A DNA stretch of 64,000 nt, taken from assembly GCA_963555835.3 (NCBI GenBank), contig CAUVWZ020000002.1:620001-684000 (forward strand), in the 5' to 3' direction. Position 1 is the stretch's first letter, and each line of letters opens with the position of its first letter. Below are positions 50,642-58,944 of the stretch, in pieces. A model generated the notes under the pieces. The model saw only the letters and a list, made by a program, of their open reading frames with translations, ran no database searches and was not told where the DNA came from. The position numbers and the translations under genes are program-made. Source of the DNA: JAPUME01 sp027294185. Its GTDB lineage: Bacteria; Acidobacteriota; Terriglobia; UBA7540; JAPUME01.

Positions 50642-52705
50642 ATGATTTCCTTCCTTCGCAGAGACCTGTCCTTTCCCATTCTCGCCGCCACGGTTGGCTC
50701 GACGTTGGGTTTGCTGGAGAGTACTCTCTGGGTTGCCAGTGATCTGGTCCAGGCAATTGATCCGGCGATCAAGTTGATATTCGACGGCTACATCGCCTAC
50801 GGCCTGGCTGCGGCCCTGCTTGCCCTGCCCTGGTGGGCTTTTGCGGTTATGCGACATTGGAGCCGGGAAGCACGCAATGCAGCGGCCGTTGCTCTTCCCA
50901 CGGGAGTGTTTCTCGCCTTCGGCGTCCTCAGCCGCCTGCCCACCGAGACTCTTGCAAAGGCTTCCGTTTCCCTGCCGGCGGCGGTGGCCGTAGGATTTGT
51001 GGTCTATTGGCCGGTGCGCAACCTGGTCCTGCGATTCCGATTTCTGGGCACGGTGGAAGTGTGGCTTTTCGCCCAGAGCTGGTTTTTCCTGCGAATTATC
51101 CTTCTTCTGACGACCCGCTATGAAACCGGGCTTTGGAAATGGCCGGCCCTGGCGGTCGCACTGCTTCCCTTCGGGTATTTTACCCGGGCGAAGTTTCTGG
51201 GCTCCGGGCGAGTTCACCCCGGCTGGCTGGCCGGGCTTTGTGTTTCTGCTCTGGCAATCATTGCCACGCTGCCCTTCTGGCCGGTAAGGGCGGAGGCGGC
51301 CCAGAGGAGAACTCTTCCGAACGTTCTTTTGATCACCATCGACACCCTACGGGCCGATCACGTAGGGGCTTACGGATACGGAAAGGCGCAGACGCCCAAT
51401 CTGGACCGGCTGGCCGACGAAGGGGTCCTCTTTTCACAGGCCATCGCCCCAGCCACAGAAACCTGCCCCTCCCACACGTCCATCCTCACGGGGCTTTACC
51501 CGGCTCAACACGGCACGATTTATAACGAAGGAGTGGTGCACAGCGACAAGCGCAGTGTAACCGCGGTGCCGGAAATCCTTGCCAGCCGGGGATACCGGAC
51601 GGCGGCGTTCGTCAGCGGGGCCACACTTTCCGATGCCATCTGCGGACTCTCGTTCCGGTTCGACCTGTTCGACGAGAATTTCTCCGGCTGGAAGTGGACA
51701 TCGAAGGCCGCCTTGAAACTGAGTTTATTTAAGCTGGCGGTAAATGTTGCCCCCGCCGCTATGGATCAAATGAACAAGGTCGAGAGGCCGGCTAGGCAGA
51801 CAACAGATCAAGCACTGCGATGGTTGCGAACCCGGGGCGACCATCCGTTCTTTCTCTGGGTGCACTATTTCGACCCGCACGAGCCCTACCGCCCGCCGGG
51901 GCCATTCGTTCCCCCCTGGGTAGATGATGTCGTGGCCCGAGCCAACGGAGCCTGGTACGGCCTTCCCCTTACCTTGCGCGAGCAGATCATTCGGAACCCG
52001 AAGCAGGTGGAGCACATGATCGGCCGATACGATGGGGAGATCGCTTACACCGACACCCAGATCGGGCGGCTCCTGAGAGAGGTGGAAAGCCTGGGCCTGC
52101 AGGAAGACACTCTCGTGGTGCTTACTGCCGATCATGGGGAAGGTTTGGGGGAACACAACACCTACTTCGACCATGTCTCCAATCTCTACGATGAGAACCT
52201 GAGGGTCCCCCTTATCCTCCGTTATCCCAACCGAATCCCGGAAGGCAAGAAAGTTTACCGGCAGGTAAGATTGGTTGACATCGCCCCCACGATTCTCGAT
52301 CTTTTCGGGGTCAAGGACGAAAGGTTCAACACCTCCGGGCAGAGCTTGCTTCCCTTGCTCGGGGACCAGGACCAACAGCCCCAGCGGTTAGCCTTTGCCG
52401 CCATCTATCCCGAAAGCGAAAGCGGCACTCGGAAGTGGGGGATCTTTGCCCTGCGGACTGAAACCCACAAGCTGATTCGGACCACGCCCTGGTGGCGCCG
52501 ATACCGACAATTTCCTGAGCGGGAAGAACTCTACGAGCTCAGCTTCGACTTCGGCGAAGAGAACGATATCATTTCCCAATCGCCACCCGCTCTTCTGGAG
52601 ATGCGCCGAGCCCTGGACACCTTTTCCAGTCTAAGGCCGGGCACACGTACTCAACTGAGCGAAGAAGCTAAAGAGCAGCTTAGGTCACTCGGTTATCTCG
52701 AATAG
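50642..52705 (+). CDS. Membrane-anchored sulfatase-like hydrolase/transferase
   Basis: 687 residues. Six or seven N-terminal membrane helices (residues 10-205) precede a sulfatase/alkaline-phosphatase-fold domain facing the periplasm. Metal-binding motif VLLITIDTLRADHVGAYGYG, nucleophile region ETCPSHTSILTGLYPAQHG, and VLTADHGEGLGEHNTYFDH near residue 500. The nucleophile region has C-P-S-H rather than the C-x-P-S-R of formylglycine sulfatases, so it may act as a phosphatase or phosphoglycerol/phosphoethanolamine transferase. It ends with a C-terminal sequence common in Acidobacteria (LSEEAKEQLRSLGYLE). Confidence 0.9.
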   Translation: MISFLRRDLSFPILAATVGSTLGLLESTLWVASDLVQAIDPAIKLIFDGYIAYGLAAALLALPWWAFAVMRHWSREARNAAAVALPTGVFLAFGVLSRLPTETLAKASVSLPAAVAVGFVVYWPVRNLVLRFRFLGTVEVWLFAQSWFFLRIILLLTTRYETGLWKWPALAVALLPFGYFTRAKFLGSGRVHPGWLAGLCVSALAIIATLPFWPVRAEAAQRRTLPNVLLITIDTLRADHVGAYGYGKAQTPNLDRLADEGVLFSQAIAPATETCPSHTSILTGLYPAQHGTIYNEGVVHSDKRSVTAVPEILASRGYRTAAFVSGATLSDAICGLSFRFDLFDENFSGWKWTSKAALKLSLFKLAVNVAPAAMDQMNKVERPARQTTDQALRWLRTRGDHPFFLWVHYFDPHEPYRPPGPFVPPWVDDVVARANGAWYGLPLTLREQIIRNPKQVEHMIGRYDGEIAYTDTQIGRLLREVESLGLQEDTLVVLTADHGEGLGEHNTYFDHVSNLYDENLRVPLILRYPNRIPEGKKVYRQVRLVDIAPTILDLFGVKDERFNTSGQSLLPLLGDQDQQPQRLAFAAIYPESESGTRKWGIFALRTETHKLIRTTPWWRRYRQFPEREELYELSFDFGEENDIISQSPPALLEMRRALDTFSSLRPGTRTQLSEEAKEQLRSLGYLE

Positions 52706-52779
52706 CAGAGTCGGGGGGTAGAAGACACTCGAGCCCGGCCACTATTGCCCCGCTCGGTTCCCTGTGGCAGAATGCCTGT

Positions 52780-53289
52780 ATGGCGGAAAGAATCGAAATA
52801 TCGGAGGCGGTCGGCGCGGAAGGCCTGATCTTCACCAAGCTGGATCAGGCGGTGAATTGGGCCAGAAAGTCGTCGCTCTGGCCGATGACCTTCGGCCTCG
52901 CCTGCTGCGCGATTGAAATGATGTCGATGTCGGCTTCGCGCTTTGACATTGCCCGCTTCGGTGCGGAAGTTTTTCGCGGCTCGCCCCGCCAGGCGGACCT
53001 GATGATCATCGCCGGGCGCGTTTCACAAAAGATGGCTCCCGTCATCAAGCGGCTCCACGACCAGATGCCGGAGCCGAAGTGGGTCATCTCCATGGGGGCT
53101 TGTGCGACTTCAGGTGGGGTTTTCAACAACTACGCGATCGTCCAAAGTGTCAATCAGGTCATTCCGGTCGATGTCTACGTTCCCGGTTGCCCGCCTCGTC
53201 CCGAACAACTTCTCCACGCCATTCTAATGCTCCAGAAGAAGATCGAAGGGGAACGGGGCAGCTTCAAGCGGGCCATAGGCCTCCATTAG
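52780..53289 (+). CDS. nuoB: NADH-quinone oxidoreductase subunit B, isolated
   Basis: 169 residues with all four N2-cluster cysteines: GLACCAIEMM, ISMGACATSGGVFNN and YVPGCPPRPEQLLHAIL. NuoB is the complex I subunit carrying cluster N2 next to the quinone site. No nuoA, C or D gene is nearby: upstream is a sulfatase-like gene, downstream the convergent DUF4097 gene overlaps its end by four bases. It may be a spare copy or belong to a split nuo set. No Shine-Dalgarno site is obvious before ATG 52780. Confidence 0.93.
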   Translation: MAERIEISEAVGAEGLIFTKLDQAVNWARKSSLWPMTFGLACCAIEMMSMSASRFDIARFGAEVFRGSPRQADLMIIAGRVSQKMAPVIKRLHDQMPEPKWVISMGACATSGGVFNNYAIVQSVNQVIPVDVYVPGCPPRPEQLLHAILMLQKKIEGERGSFKRAIGLH

Positions 53290-54194
53290 TTTTCCGAGGG
53301 CGCCGATTCTCCCTCCGCCTCAACCTCTCCATTCTCCGTAGATTTCAAGATCCGGATGCTGCCGTTGGTGGTGGAGAGATCCAGAAGAACGCCGCCGCTA
53401 CCCAGCTTGCCCTCCACGCGTTTCGGTCTCTCCTTGATTTCCCCCTCAACTCTCATCATCACGGGAAACTCGGTCGTGACGGATCCGTTCGTAGTCCGCG
53501 CCAGAAGATCGGCATTGGTCCCAGCCGGAAGGGTCAAACGAACGCTCCCGTTGGTAGTCCCCAAGTTGACCTCATCCTCGGGGGAATCTTGAAAGCTTGC
53601 CCGGATGCTGCCGTTGGTGGTCTTGGCACGAATGCTCCCCTTGAGATTGTTGGCTCGAATCGTACCGTTCGTCGTCAAAAGGTTCACCCGGCCACTGGCA
53701 CCGGTGACATTGATGCGGCCGTTGGTGGTCTTCGCCTCGAGAGTGCCGGTCACTTCCTGAACTTCGATCCTGCCGTTGGTGGAGCGAAAAAGCTGATCCC
53801 CTTCGAGGCCCGAAGCGTTGAGGCGGCCGTTCGAGGTTCGGACATCCACATTCAACTGCCGGGGCAGCTTAAGCTGATAGTGAACACTCGCGGACCGGCC
53901 ACCGTTGAAAAACCATGAGAATCTCCTTCTCCTCTTCGGCCAAAGGGTGCGAATGGTCAAGGTGTCCTCGCTCGGGGTCACCTCGATCTTAATCACCCTA
54001 AGCCTTTCCGCAGCCCGCTCTTCCCTGAGTGCTTTTACACGCTTGATGGCTTTAACCTGGATTTCCACACGGTCCCAGACTTCCAGTTCGATATTTCCAT
54101 TCTTGTTTTCGAGTTTCAGGAATTTGATGGTCGCGGCATCATACGTCTGGTCGAATTCCTCCGTTATCTCAACCCCCCCGGCGACTCCAGCCAC
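53286..54194 (-). CDS. DUF4097 beta-helix protein lacking its signal peptide
   Basis: 302 codons from GTG 54194. At least seven TTNGSI/STNGRI-type repeats form a right-handed beta-helix (FRSTNGRIEVQEVTGTLEAK, TTNGRINVTGASGRVNLL, TTNGTIRANNLKGSIRAK). Relatives are exported, beginning with a signal peptide before 'EEFDQTY'. Here sequence begins MAGVAGGVEITEEFDQTYDA with no signal, so the 5' end seems replaced. Its 3' end overlaps nuoB by four bases; its 5' end faces the anti-sigma-like gene 26 bases away, which also lacks its start. Confidence 0.88.
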   Translation of the reverse strand: MAGVAGGVEITEEFDQTYDAATIKFLKLENKNGNIELEVWDRVEIQVKAIKRVKALREERAAERLRVIKIEVTPSEDTLTIRTLWPKRRRRFSWFFNGGRSASVHYQLKLPRQLNVDVRTSNGRLNASGLEGDQLFRSTNGRIEVQEVTGTLEAKTTNGRINVTGASGRVNLLTTNGTIRANNLKGSIRAKTTNGSIRASFQDSPEDEVNLGTTNGSVRLTLPAGTNADLLARTTNGSVTTEFPVMMRVEGEIKERPKRVEGKLGSGGVLLDLSTTNGSIRILKSTENGEVEAEGESAPSEN

Positions 54195-54220
54195 AGGAAT
54201 TTGCGGCCCTGGAGCGCCAC

Positions 54221-54721
54221 TTGGCCGGGTGTGCCTCTTGCCGGCGCGAGTGGGAGCTGGAACAGATTCTTGCCGGCGCTTTGAAAATGCCGAGTCCCGT
54301 CCTACCGCCGCCGGACTTTGCCGCCCGCCTGCTGGCTCAAACTCAGGAGGAAAAATCTCGGGAATCGAAGCAACGTCTGTGGAGCTTCCTGCCGAAACTC
54401 TCCTACGGCACGGCGGGAGCCTTTGGCTTTGCGCTGTTGGCCTGGATCGCCACCCTTGCCGGCCTCTTTCTGACGGGCGGGGTTGCCACGGGCTGGTTCA
54501 GGCAGGTGACTGCAAATCTGGCGGGGAAGATTGCGGAAGGGACCTGTGTTTATACCGGTTACTGGGAAACCGTGGAAATTCCCTGGGACCGCTTGCTGGG
54601 AGTGATGAACAATTTCAACGTGCTGTTCCCCTTCCTCTTCGTCGTTTTTATTTTGCAGGCCATACCCTCGCTCTACTTCTCCTTTCAGGCTTTTTCCTCT
54701 TCGGACGATTTTTCTTCTTAA
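54221..54721 (+). CDS. Zinc-finger anti-sigma-like membrane protein, 5' end missing or altered
   Basis: The frame from about 54221 reads AGCASCRREWELEQILAGAL, the second half of a zf-HC2 domain. The bases before it (FAALERH in frame, back to 54190) supply the His of the H-x3-C-x2-C motif. One or two membrane helices follow (AFGFALLAWIATLAGLFLTG, FNVLFPFLFVVFILQAIPSL). zf-HC2 proteins bind ECF sigma factors at the membrane. The N-terminal Cys and start codon are not visible, because the antisense DUF4097 gene begins there. No sigma factor gene is adjacent. Confidence 0.65.
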   Translation: MAGCASCRREWELEQILAGALKMPSPVLPPPDFAARLLAQTQEEKSRESKQRLWSFLPKLSYGTAGAFGFALLAWIATLAGLFLTGGVATGWFRQVTANLAGKIAEGTCVYTGYWETVEIPWDRLLGVMNNFNVLFPFLFVVFILQAIPSLYFSFQAFSSSDDFSS

Positions 54722-54889
54722 AGCGCGCTCTCATTGCAGGAAATCTTCCCGGCCAACACTCTCACACTCAGGAGCAAGTTAACGCCTTGTCTCCGGGCGC
54801 AAGCCTCGGTTATGATGGGGGCATCGCAGGCCGTCGGCCGGCTTCATGCGAAGTCCGTCACGGGCAGATGGAAAGAGGTTGAGGTTGTC

Positions 54890-55234
54890 ATGAGTAGGGA
54901 CCGGAGAATCGGCATAAGGTTTCCGCTGAAATTTTCCGCACAACTCTCCTGGGCGGACAGCAAAGGAAAGATGCACGCCATCCGCGCGCGGACTGTGGAC
55001 GTGAGCAGCGGCGGTTTTTTTGTTCCCATGAAGAATGTCCTGCCGGTGAAACAGAAGGTCCGGATTTCGGTAAAATGGCCCGTCACCGACGCCGGGAAAC
55101 CGCTCGAGCTGATCTGCGAGGGATCCGTAGCTCGCATCGAACGACGAGGCCGCGCCAAGGGAGTCGCCGTAACCATTAAGAAATACTCCCTTACCCGGAG
55201 GAATTCCCCGCGACGGCGACGGAAAAAAGAGTGA
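54890..55234 (+). CDS. PilZ-domain protein, 114 aa
   Basis: ATG 54890 follows AGAGGTTGAGG. A single PilZ domain: RDRRIGIRFPLKFSAQLSW with the RxxxR motif for cyclic-di-GMP, then TVDVSSGGFFVPM as the (D/N)-x-S-x-x-G motif. Both binding motifs are present, so it probably binds c-di-GMP. The C-terminal tail is very basic (RRNSPRRRRKKE). An upstream in-frame start (54734 or 54815) would add unrelated residues. It precedes the LuxR-type regulator by 10 bases and is likely in one operon with it. Confidence 0.88.
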   Translation: MSRDRRIGIRFPLKFSAQLSWADSKGKMHAIRARTVDVSSGGFFVPMKNVLPVKQKVRISVKWPVTDAGKPLELICEGSVARIERRGRAKGVAVTIKKYSLTRRNSPRRRRKKE

Positions 55235-55244
55235 GGTAAAAACG

Positions 55245-55928
55245 GTGAGTCGATCCAAGTCTCCCCACCGCATCTTCATTATCGACCCGCAAACACTGTT
55301 CCGCGCCGGTCTGAGAAAAATCCTCTCCACCGACCAGGAATTCCAGGTCGTGGGTGACGCCGCCGCGCTCGCCCCTTCCGTCCAACAGATTCGAAAGCTT
55401 CAACCGCACCTTGTTCTGATTGAAAACAGCACCACCGGGGCCCAAACCGAGAAGGCCGTCGAGCGGCTCCGCCAGGCCGCCGCCAAGGCTCGAATCGTCC
55501 TGCTGGGCAACTCCGCCGCCACATTGCAGAACGGAGGCGGCGTGGATGGCGTGCTTTTGAAGACTTCGAGTGTTCCCTCCATGTTGCGTAATCTTCGCCG
55601 CATGGCCAGCGCTCCTGCTTCTTCCCGAAAGAAAACTGCGGTGGGCGGTGGAGTCTCCCTATCCTCCAAATCCGAGGCCGTTGCGCCGCGCGACACGCTG
55701 ACCCCCCGGGAATTCGACATCCTGGCCTGCATCGTGCGCGGTTGGCCGAATCGCGATATCGCACGGCACCTCTCCATGCAAGAGCAGACGGTCAAGAATT
55801 ACCTGCACGCTATCTTCGACAAATTGGGAGTCTCCGACCGGCTGGAACTGGCGCTCTACGCCATCCACCATCAGCTGGTGCCGGGGGCCGGGGGCGGCGA
55901 TCTTCCTGCCGACTCCTTACCTGCCTGA
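55245..55928 (+). CDS. NarL/LuxR-family response regulator with degenerate receiver
   Basis: 227 residues from GTG 55245. An N-terminal receiver-like domain (5-120): FIIDPQTLFRAGLRKILSTD, then LQPHLVLIENSTTGAQTEKA. The expected phospho-Asp after the third strand is Glu (LIENS), and the first acidic pair is a single Asp, so it is unlikely to be phosphorylated. The Lys is kept (GVLLKTSSVPS). The C-terminal LuxR HTH is intact: TPREFDILACIVRGWPNRDI, then HLSMQEQTVKNYLHAIFDKL. Probably regulated by protein partners rather than phosphorylation. Confidence 0.9.
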   Translation: MSRSKSPHRIFIIDPQTLFRAGLRKILSTDQEFQVVGDAAALAPSVQQIRKLQPHLVLIENSTTGAQTEKAVERLRQAAAKARIVLLGNSAATLQNGGGVDGVLLKTSSVPSMLRNLRRMASAPASSRKKTAVGGGVSLSSKSEAVAPRDTLTPREFDILACIVRGWPNRDIARHLSMQEQTVKNYLHAIFDKLGVSDRLELALYAIHHQLVPGAGGGDLPADSLPA

Positions 55929-55939
55929 ACCCACGGTCT

Positions 55940-57037
55940 CTAACCTTCTGAACTTTTCGCGAGAGAATAAAAGGGCAGCTTCGTCACTTCAAGAGAAGTC
56001 TTTCCGTCTTTCAGGCCCAGGGAGGTGCCGAGTTCGGCGGCTTCACGCCGGAGGTAACCGAGCGCGATCGTTCGGCCCAGCGTGGGAGAAAAGCAGGCGC
56101 TGGTGATCTCACCGACTTCTTTTTCCCCCTGCACCAGTTTTTCCCCCACGGCAGGTGGCTGAGAACCCTCGATCAGCAATCCCGCCAGCGTCCAGTTTAC
56201 ACGGCCCCGGCTGCGGGCGCGCTCGACAATCTCCTGGCCGAGATAGCAACCCTTGGTGAAGTTCAGGGCATTCAGCAGGCCGGCTTCGAGCGCCAGGGTA
56301 TCTTCGTAGAGATCGTCACCATAGGTGGGAATGCCGGCCTCGATGCGAAGAGTTTCCAGGGCCTCTGAACCGATGGGCAACATATCGTAGGTCGGAGCCT
56401 GCCCGCAGGCTCCTCCCCACAGACCCAACATTCCCTTCGCTGAGATCCAGACTTCGTAACCCTCCTCGCCGCTGGTCTGGTTTCGCACCACGCGAACGGG
56501 AAACCCGGCATAATTCGAGGTGAAGTGGTCGAAGGGGTTCATTTCCGGCAGGTCGATGTGGAGCGTCTTTTCGAGCAGGGGCCGGGCACGCGGCCCTTGA
56601 AAGGAAACGGCAGCCAGCTCCACCGGCTCGAGCTCCACCTGGTCGGCGATGATATAGCGGTCGAGGAATAGTTGAACTTTTTCAAGAAGGTCATAGTCCA
56701 CATCGATCAGGAACTGGTCCTGCGCTGCGTAAATTTTCAAGTCCGCCAGGATTTGTCCCTGCACGTTCAGCAGCAAGGCGTAGATTCCCTGCCCCGGTTG
56801 GAGACCCTTCACGTCGTTCGTCACCATTCCGTTCAGGAAACGAACGCGATCTTCGCCGCTTAGGGCGAGTTTTGCCCGAAAAGAAAAGTCCAGAATGCCG
56901 GAGGCTTTCCGGACCGCCCGATGCTCCGCCACAGGGTCGGAAAACCGGGCAGGGACCACGGCGCCGTGATATTCAGCCAAAGTCGCACCTTGAGATCGGT
57001 GGTAATCAGCGAGCGGGCCTCGCACCGCCTCCGCCAT
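55940..57037 (-). CDS. ygfZ: Folate-binding protein YgfZ (GcvT-like)
   Basis: 365 residues, GcvT-fold. The YgfZ signature KGCYLGQEIVERARSRG, with its conserved Cys, is present near residue 260. The N-terminus has RVRFLNGMVTNDVKGLQPGQ and YALLLNVQGQILADLKIY. YgfZ supports repair or assembly of certain Fe-S enzymes using tetrahydrofolate. It lies four bases downstream of the membrane-protein gene at 57042, so both are probably one leftward operon. Confidence 0.92.
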   Translation of the reverse strand: MAEAVRGPLADYHRSQGATLAEYHGAVVPARFSDPVAEHRAVRKASGILDFSFRAKLALSGEDRVRFLNGMVTNDVKGLQPGQGIYALLLNVQGQILADLKIYAAQDQFLIDVDYDLLEKVQLFLDRYIIADQVELEPVELAAVSFQGPRARPLLEKTLHIDLPEMNPFDHFTSNYAGFPVRVVRNQTSGEEGYEVWISAKGMLGLWGGACGQAPTYDMLPIGSEALETLRIEAGIPTYGDDLYEDTLALEAGLLNALNFTKGCYLGQEIVERARSRGRVNWTLAGLLIEGSQPPAVGEKLVQGEKEVGEITSACFSPTLGRTIALGYLRREAAELGTSLGLKDGKTSLEVTKLPFYSLAKSSEG

Positions 57038-57041
57038 TGTC

Positions 57042-57467
57042 TTACCCTCCTCGCCGCAAATAGGCCGAGATCAGAATCACGATCATGGCCAGGGTGAATG
57101 AGATGGAAAGCCACATCTGCCGCTTCTGGCGGAGCCAGTCAAATAGGGCCAGGGGAAGATTCAAACCCAACGAGATGAAAAAGACGCACAGGGCCAAAAC
57201 GATCTTTACGATCAGCCATTTCCAATAGACGCCCCAGGGGCGCTCCCAGGCGTGCGCATGAATGCTGTAAAGACCGGAGGTGATCAACATCAAAACGACA
57301 CTCCAAATTACATACTGAAACTTGCGCGAAACCCTCTTGAAGAGAAGGTCCCGTTGCTCCGGCTCCAGGTCGCGGCTGGCCGGGATCAGAATCATGTGGA
57401 TAAACCCCAGACCGCCGATTCCCACTACCGCGGCAACCAGGTGAATCCACTGCATCAGAACCGACAT
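57042..57467 (-). CDS. CopD-like four-helix membrane protein
   Basis: 141 residues with four predicted membrane helices: LMQWIHLVAAVVGIGGLGFI (with a helix-1 His), YVIWSVVLMLITSGLYSIHA, WLIVKIVLALCVFFISLGLN, and MWLSISFTLAMIVILISAYL. The arrangement and the histidines in helices 1 and 2 fit CopD/DUF2269-like or related small haem/copper membrane proteins. Function unknown. ATG 57467 follows GTACTAACG with no strong ribosome site. Upstream partner of ygfZ. Confidence 0.7.
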   Translation of the reverse strand: MSVLMQWIHLVAAVVGIGGLGFIHMILIPASRDLEPEQRDLLFKRVSRKFQYVIWSVVLMLITSGLYSIHAHAWERPWGVYWKWLIVKIVLALCVFFISLGLNLPLALFDWLRQKRQMWLSISFTLAMIVILISAYLRRGG

Positions 57468-57697
57468 CGTTAGTACCCTCGACTTCGACCTTAGACTAGG
57501 ATGATTCTACTTTACCCTGTCGGCCCGAAAGGCGGTAGCCCCTTCGTGGAGCCAATTCCTATGCTACCTCAGATTTTGACCACTCCGCCACCCTTACTCC
57601 CATCAGCAGCCGGCAAGGTGCCGCGACTTCCGAATTTCTCAATGGATGTTGTTTCTGGGAATTTTCGTTGTAACCAGGATGCCTCATGCCGCATCCT

Positions 57698-57714
57698 ATC
57701 CCCCAGGGGGGGAT
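57698..57714 (+). promoter_or_regulatory. Candidate CsoR-type operator
   Basis: ATCCCCC ... GGGGGAT palindrome 60 bases before the CsoR-family gene. C-tract/G-tract palindromes of this kind are the usual binding sites of CsoR/RcnR/FrmR repressors, so autoregulation of this operon is likely. Confidence 0.6.
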
Positions 57715-57775
57715 GTAAGGCGATGTCGATCTACCCGAAAAAAACGATCTGCACAATGAATCCTTCGGAGGAGAC

Positions 57776-58084
57776 ATGGGGAAAGCACTTGCCGTACTGA
57801 AAGATATCTACCTTGACCCGGAGGTGGAAACGGATTTGCAGCACCGACTGAGCCGAATCGAGGGGCACGTGCGCGGAATCAAACGAATGCTTACCGAGCA
57901 TGAGTCGTGCGAAAAACTGCTGGTTCAACTCTCAGCGGTTCGCTCGGCCCTGAACCAAACTACCGGTCGCCTGCTCGAAAACCACATGGAGACCTGTGTG
58001 GCCGAATGCATCCGGGTCGGTCAGGGAGAGAAAGCGCTTCGCCACCTGAAGGGCGCTCTGGGACAGGTTGTAAAGAACCTTTAG
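57776..58084 (+). CDS. CsoR/DUF156-family metal-sensing repressor
   Basis: 102 residues, an all-helical repressor. The family metal site W-X-Y-Z is visible: HESCEKLLVQLSAVRSALNQ supplies the first Cys, then ENHMETCVAECI the His and second Cys. This is the C-H-C pattern of copper-type CsoR. RIEGHVRGIKRML is the conserved N-terminal block. GGAGGAG lies before ATG 57776. It would release a G/C-tract operator on binding Cu(I) or another soft metal. First gene of a metal-handling operon that continues 12 bases downstream with the MerT-MerP fusion. Confidence 0.93.
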   Translation: MGKALAVLKDIYLDPEVETDLQHRLSRIEGHVRGIKRMLTEHESCEKLLVQLSAVRSALNQTTGRLLENHMETCVAECIRVGQGEKALRHLKGALGQVVKNL

Positions 58085-58096
58085 GAGGATAACCGA

Positions 58097-58933
58097 ATGA
58101 ACACCAAAACAGTTTTTACCGGCTCGATTCTTGCAGCCCTATTTGCTTCCCTGTGCTGTATCGGTCCCATCGCGTTCGCCGGCCTGGGAGTTACGTCGGT
58201 GGCCCTGGGGGTCAAATTCGAGCCTCTGCGGCCTTACTTTTTGACGCTCACAGGCATATTTCTTGCTTTCGGTTTTTACTTCGTCTATCGGAAGCCAAAG
58301 GAGCAAGAAGTCTGCGAAGGCGAGGTATGCGAAACACCTCAACTTAGCCGTTGGGCCAAACCAAGCTTATGGGTGGTAACGGCCGTTGTTCTTCTGCTGG
58401 CTCTTTTCCCCAACTATTACGGGAAATTCCGTGCGGCAGAAACCTCCACTCCTTCCCTTGCCTCTTCCTCTCTCGCTGCCGAAGAGCTGGAAATCGAAGG
58501 CATGACCTGCGAAGCCTGTGCGGCTGGGATCGAAAGTGCTCTCCGAGACCTGCCGGGCGTCGCCCACGCTCAAGTCAGCTATGAGCAAAAGAGAGCTCAG
58601 ATCAGCTACGACCCGGCGGAGATTTCAACCGACAAGTTCATTGAAACCGTCGCAAGCACAGGTTACAAGGCTTCCAAAATCGAGCCGAACATTTCCGGCG
58701 CGGCAAGCTCCCCTTCCGCCGCCAGGTCCACCATAACGATGAAGATTGATGGGATGACTTGCGAGGCTTGTGCGGCGGGTCTGGAGGGGGCGCTCAAGCA
58801 GTTATCCGGCGTTGCCAGCGCGGGAGTCAGTTTCAAAGAGAAACAGGCTACCGTTTCCTATGATCCGAAAAGTGTCACCTCGGAGCAGTTGGCACAAGTC
58901 GTAACCCGGTCGGGTTTCAGTGTTGTTAACTAA
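58097..58933 (+). CDS. MerT-MerP-MerP fusion: mercury/soft-metal transporter
   Basis: 278 residues. A MerT-like part (1-120) has three membrane helices with the vicinal pair SLCCIGPIAFAGLGVTSVAL in helix 1 and a cytoplasmic loop with CEGEVCE. Two HMA (MerP-like) domains follow, each with GMTCEACAAG (about residues 135 and 215). It moves Hg(II) or a similar thiophilic ion across the inner membrane from the HMA cysteines to the Cys pair. AGGAGG precedes ATG 58097. All metal residues are normal cysteines here, in contrast to the TGA-containing MerT-like and HMA genes downstream. Confidence 0.94.
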   Translation: MNTKTVFTGSILAALFASLCCIGPIAFAGLGVTSVALGVKFEPLRPYFLTLTGIFLAFGFYFVYRKPKEQEVCEGEVCETPQLSRWAKPSLWVVTAVVLLLALFPNYYGKFRAAETSTPSLASSSLAAEELEIEGMTCEACAAGIESALRDLPGVAHAQVSYEQKRAQISYDPAEISTDKFIETVASTGYKASKIEPNISGAASSPSAARSTITMKIDGMTCEACAAGLEGALKQLSGVASAGVSFKEKQATVSYDPKSVTSEQLAQVVTRSGFSVVN

Positions 58934-58944
58934 GAGATGACGCT

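Noticed and set aside
57530..57610. tRNA-like stretch on the minus strand (GGTGGCGGAGTGGTC)
   Set aside because: It resembles a Leu/Ser D-arm, but no anticodon arm, T-loop or acceptor pairing follows.
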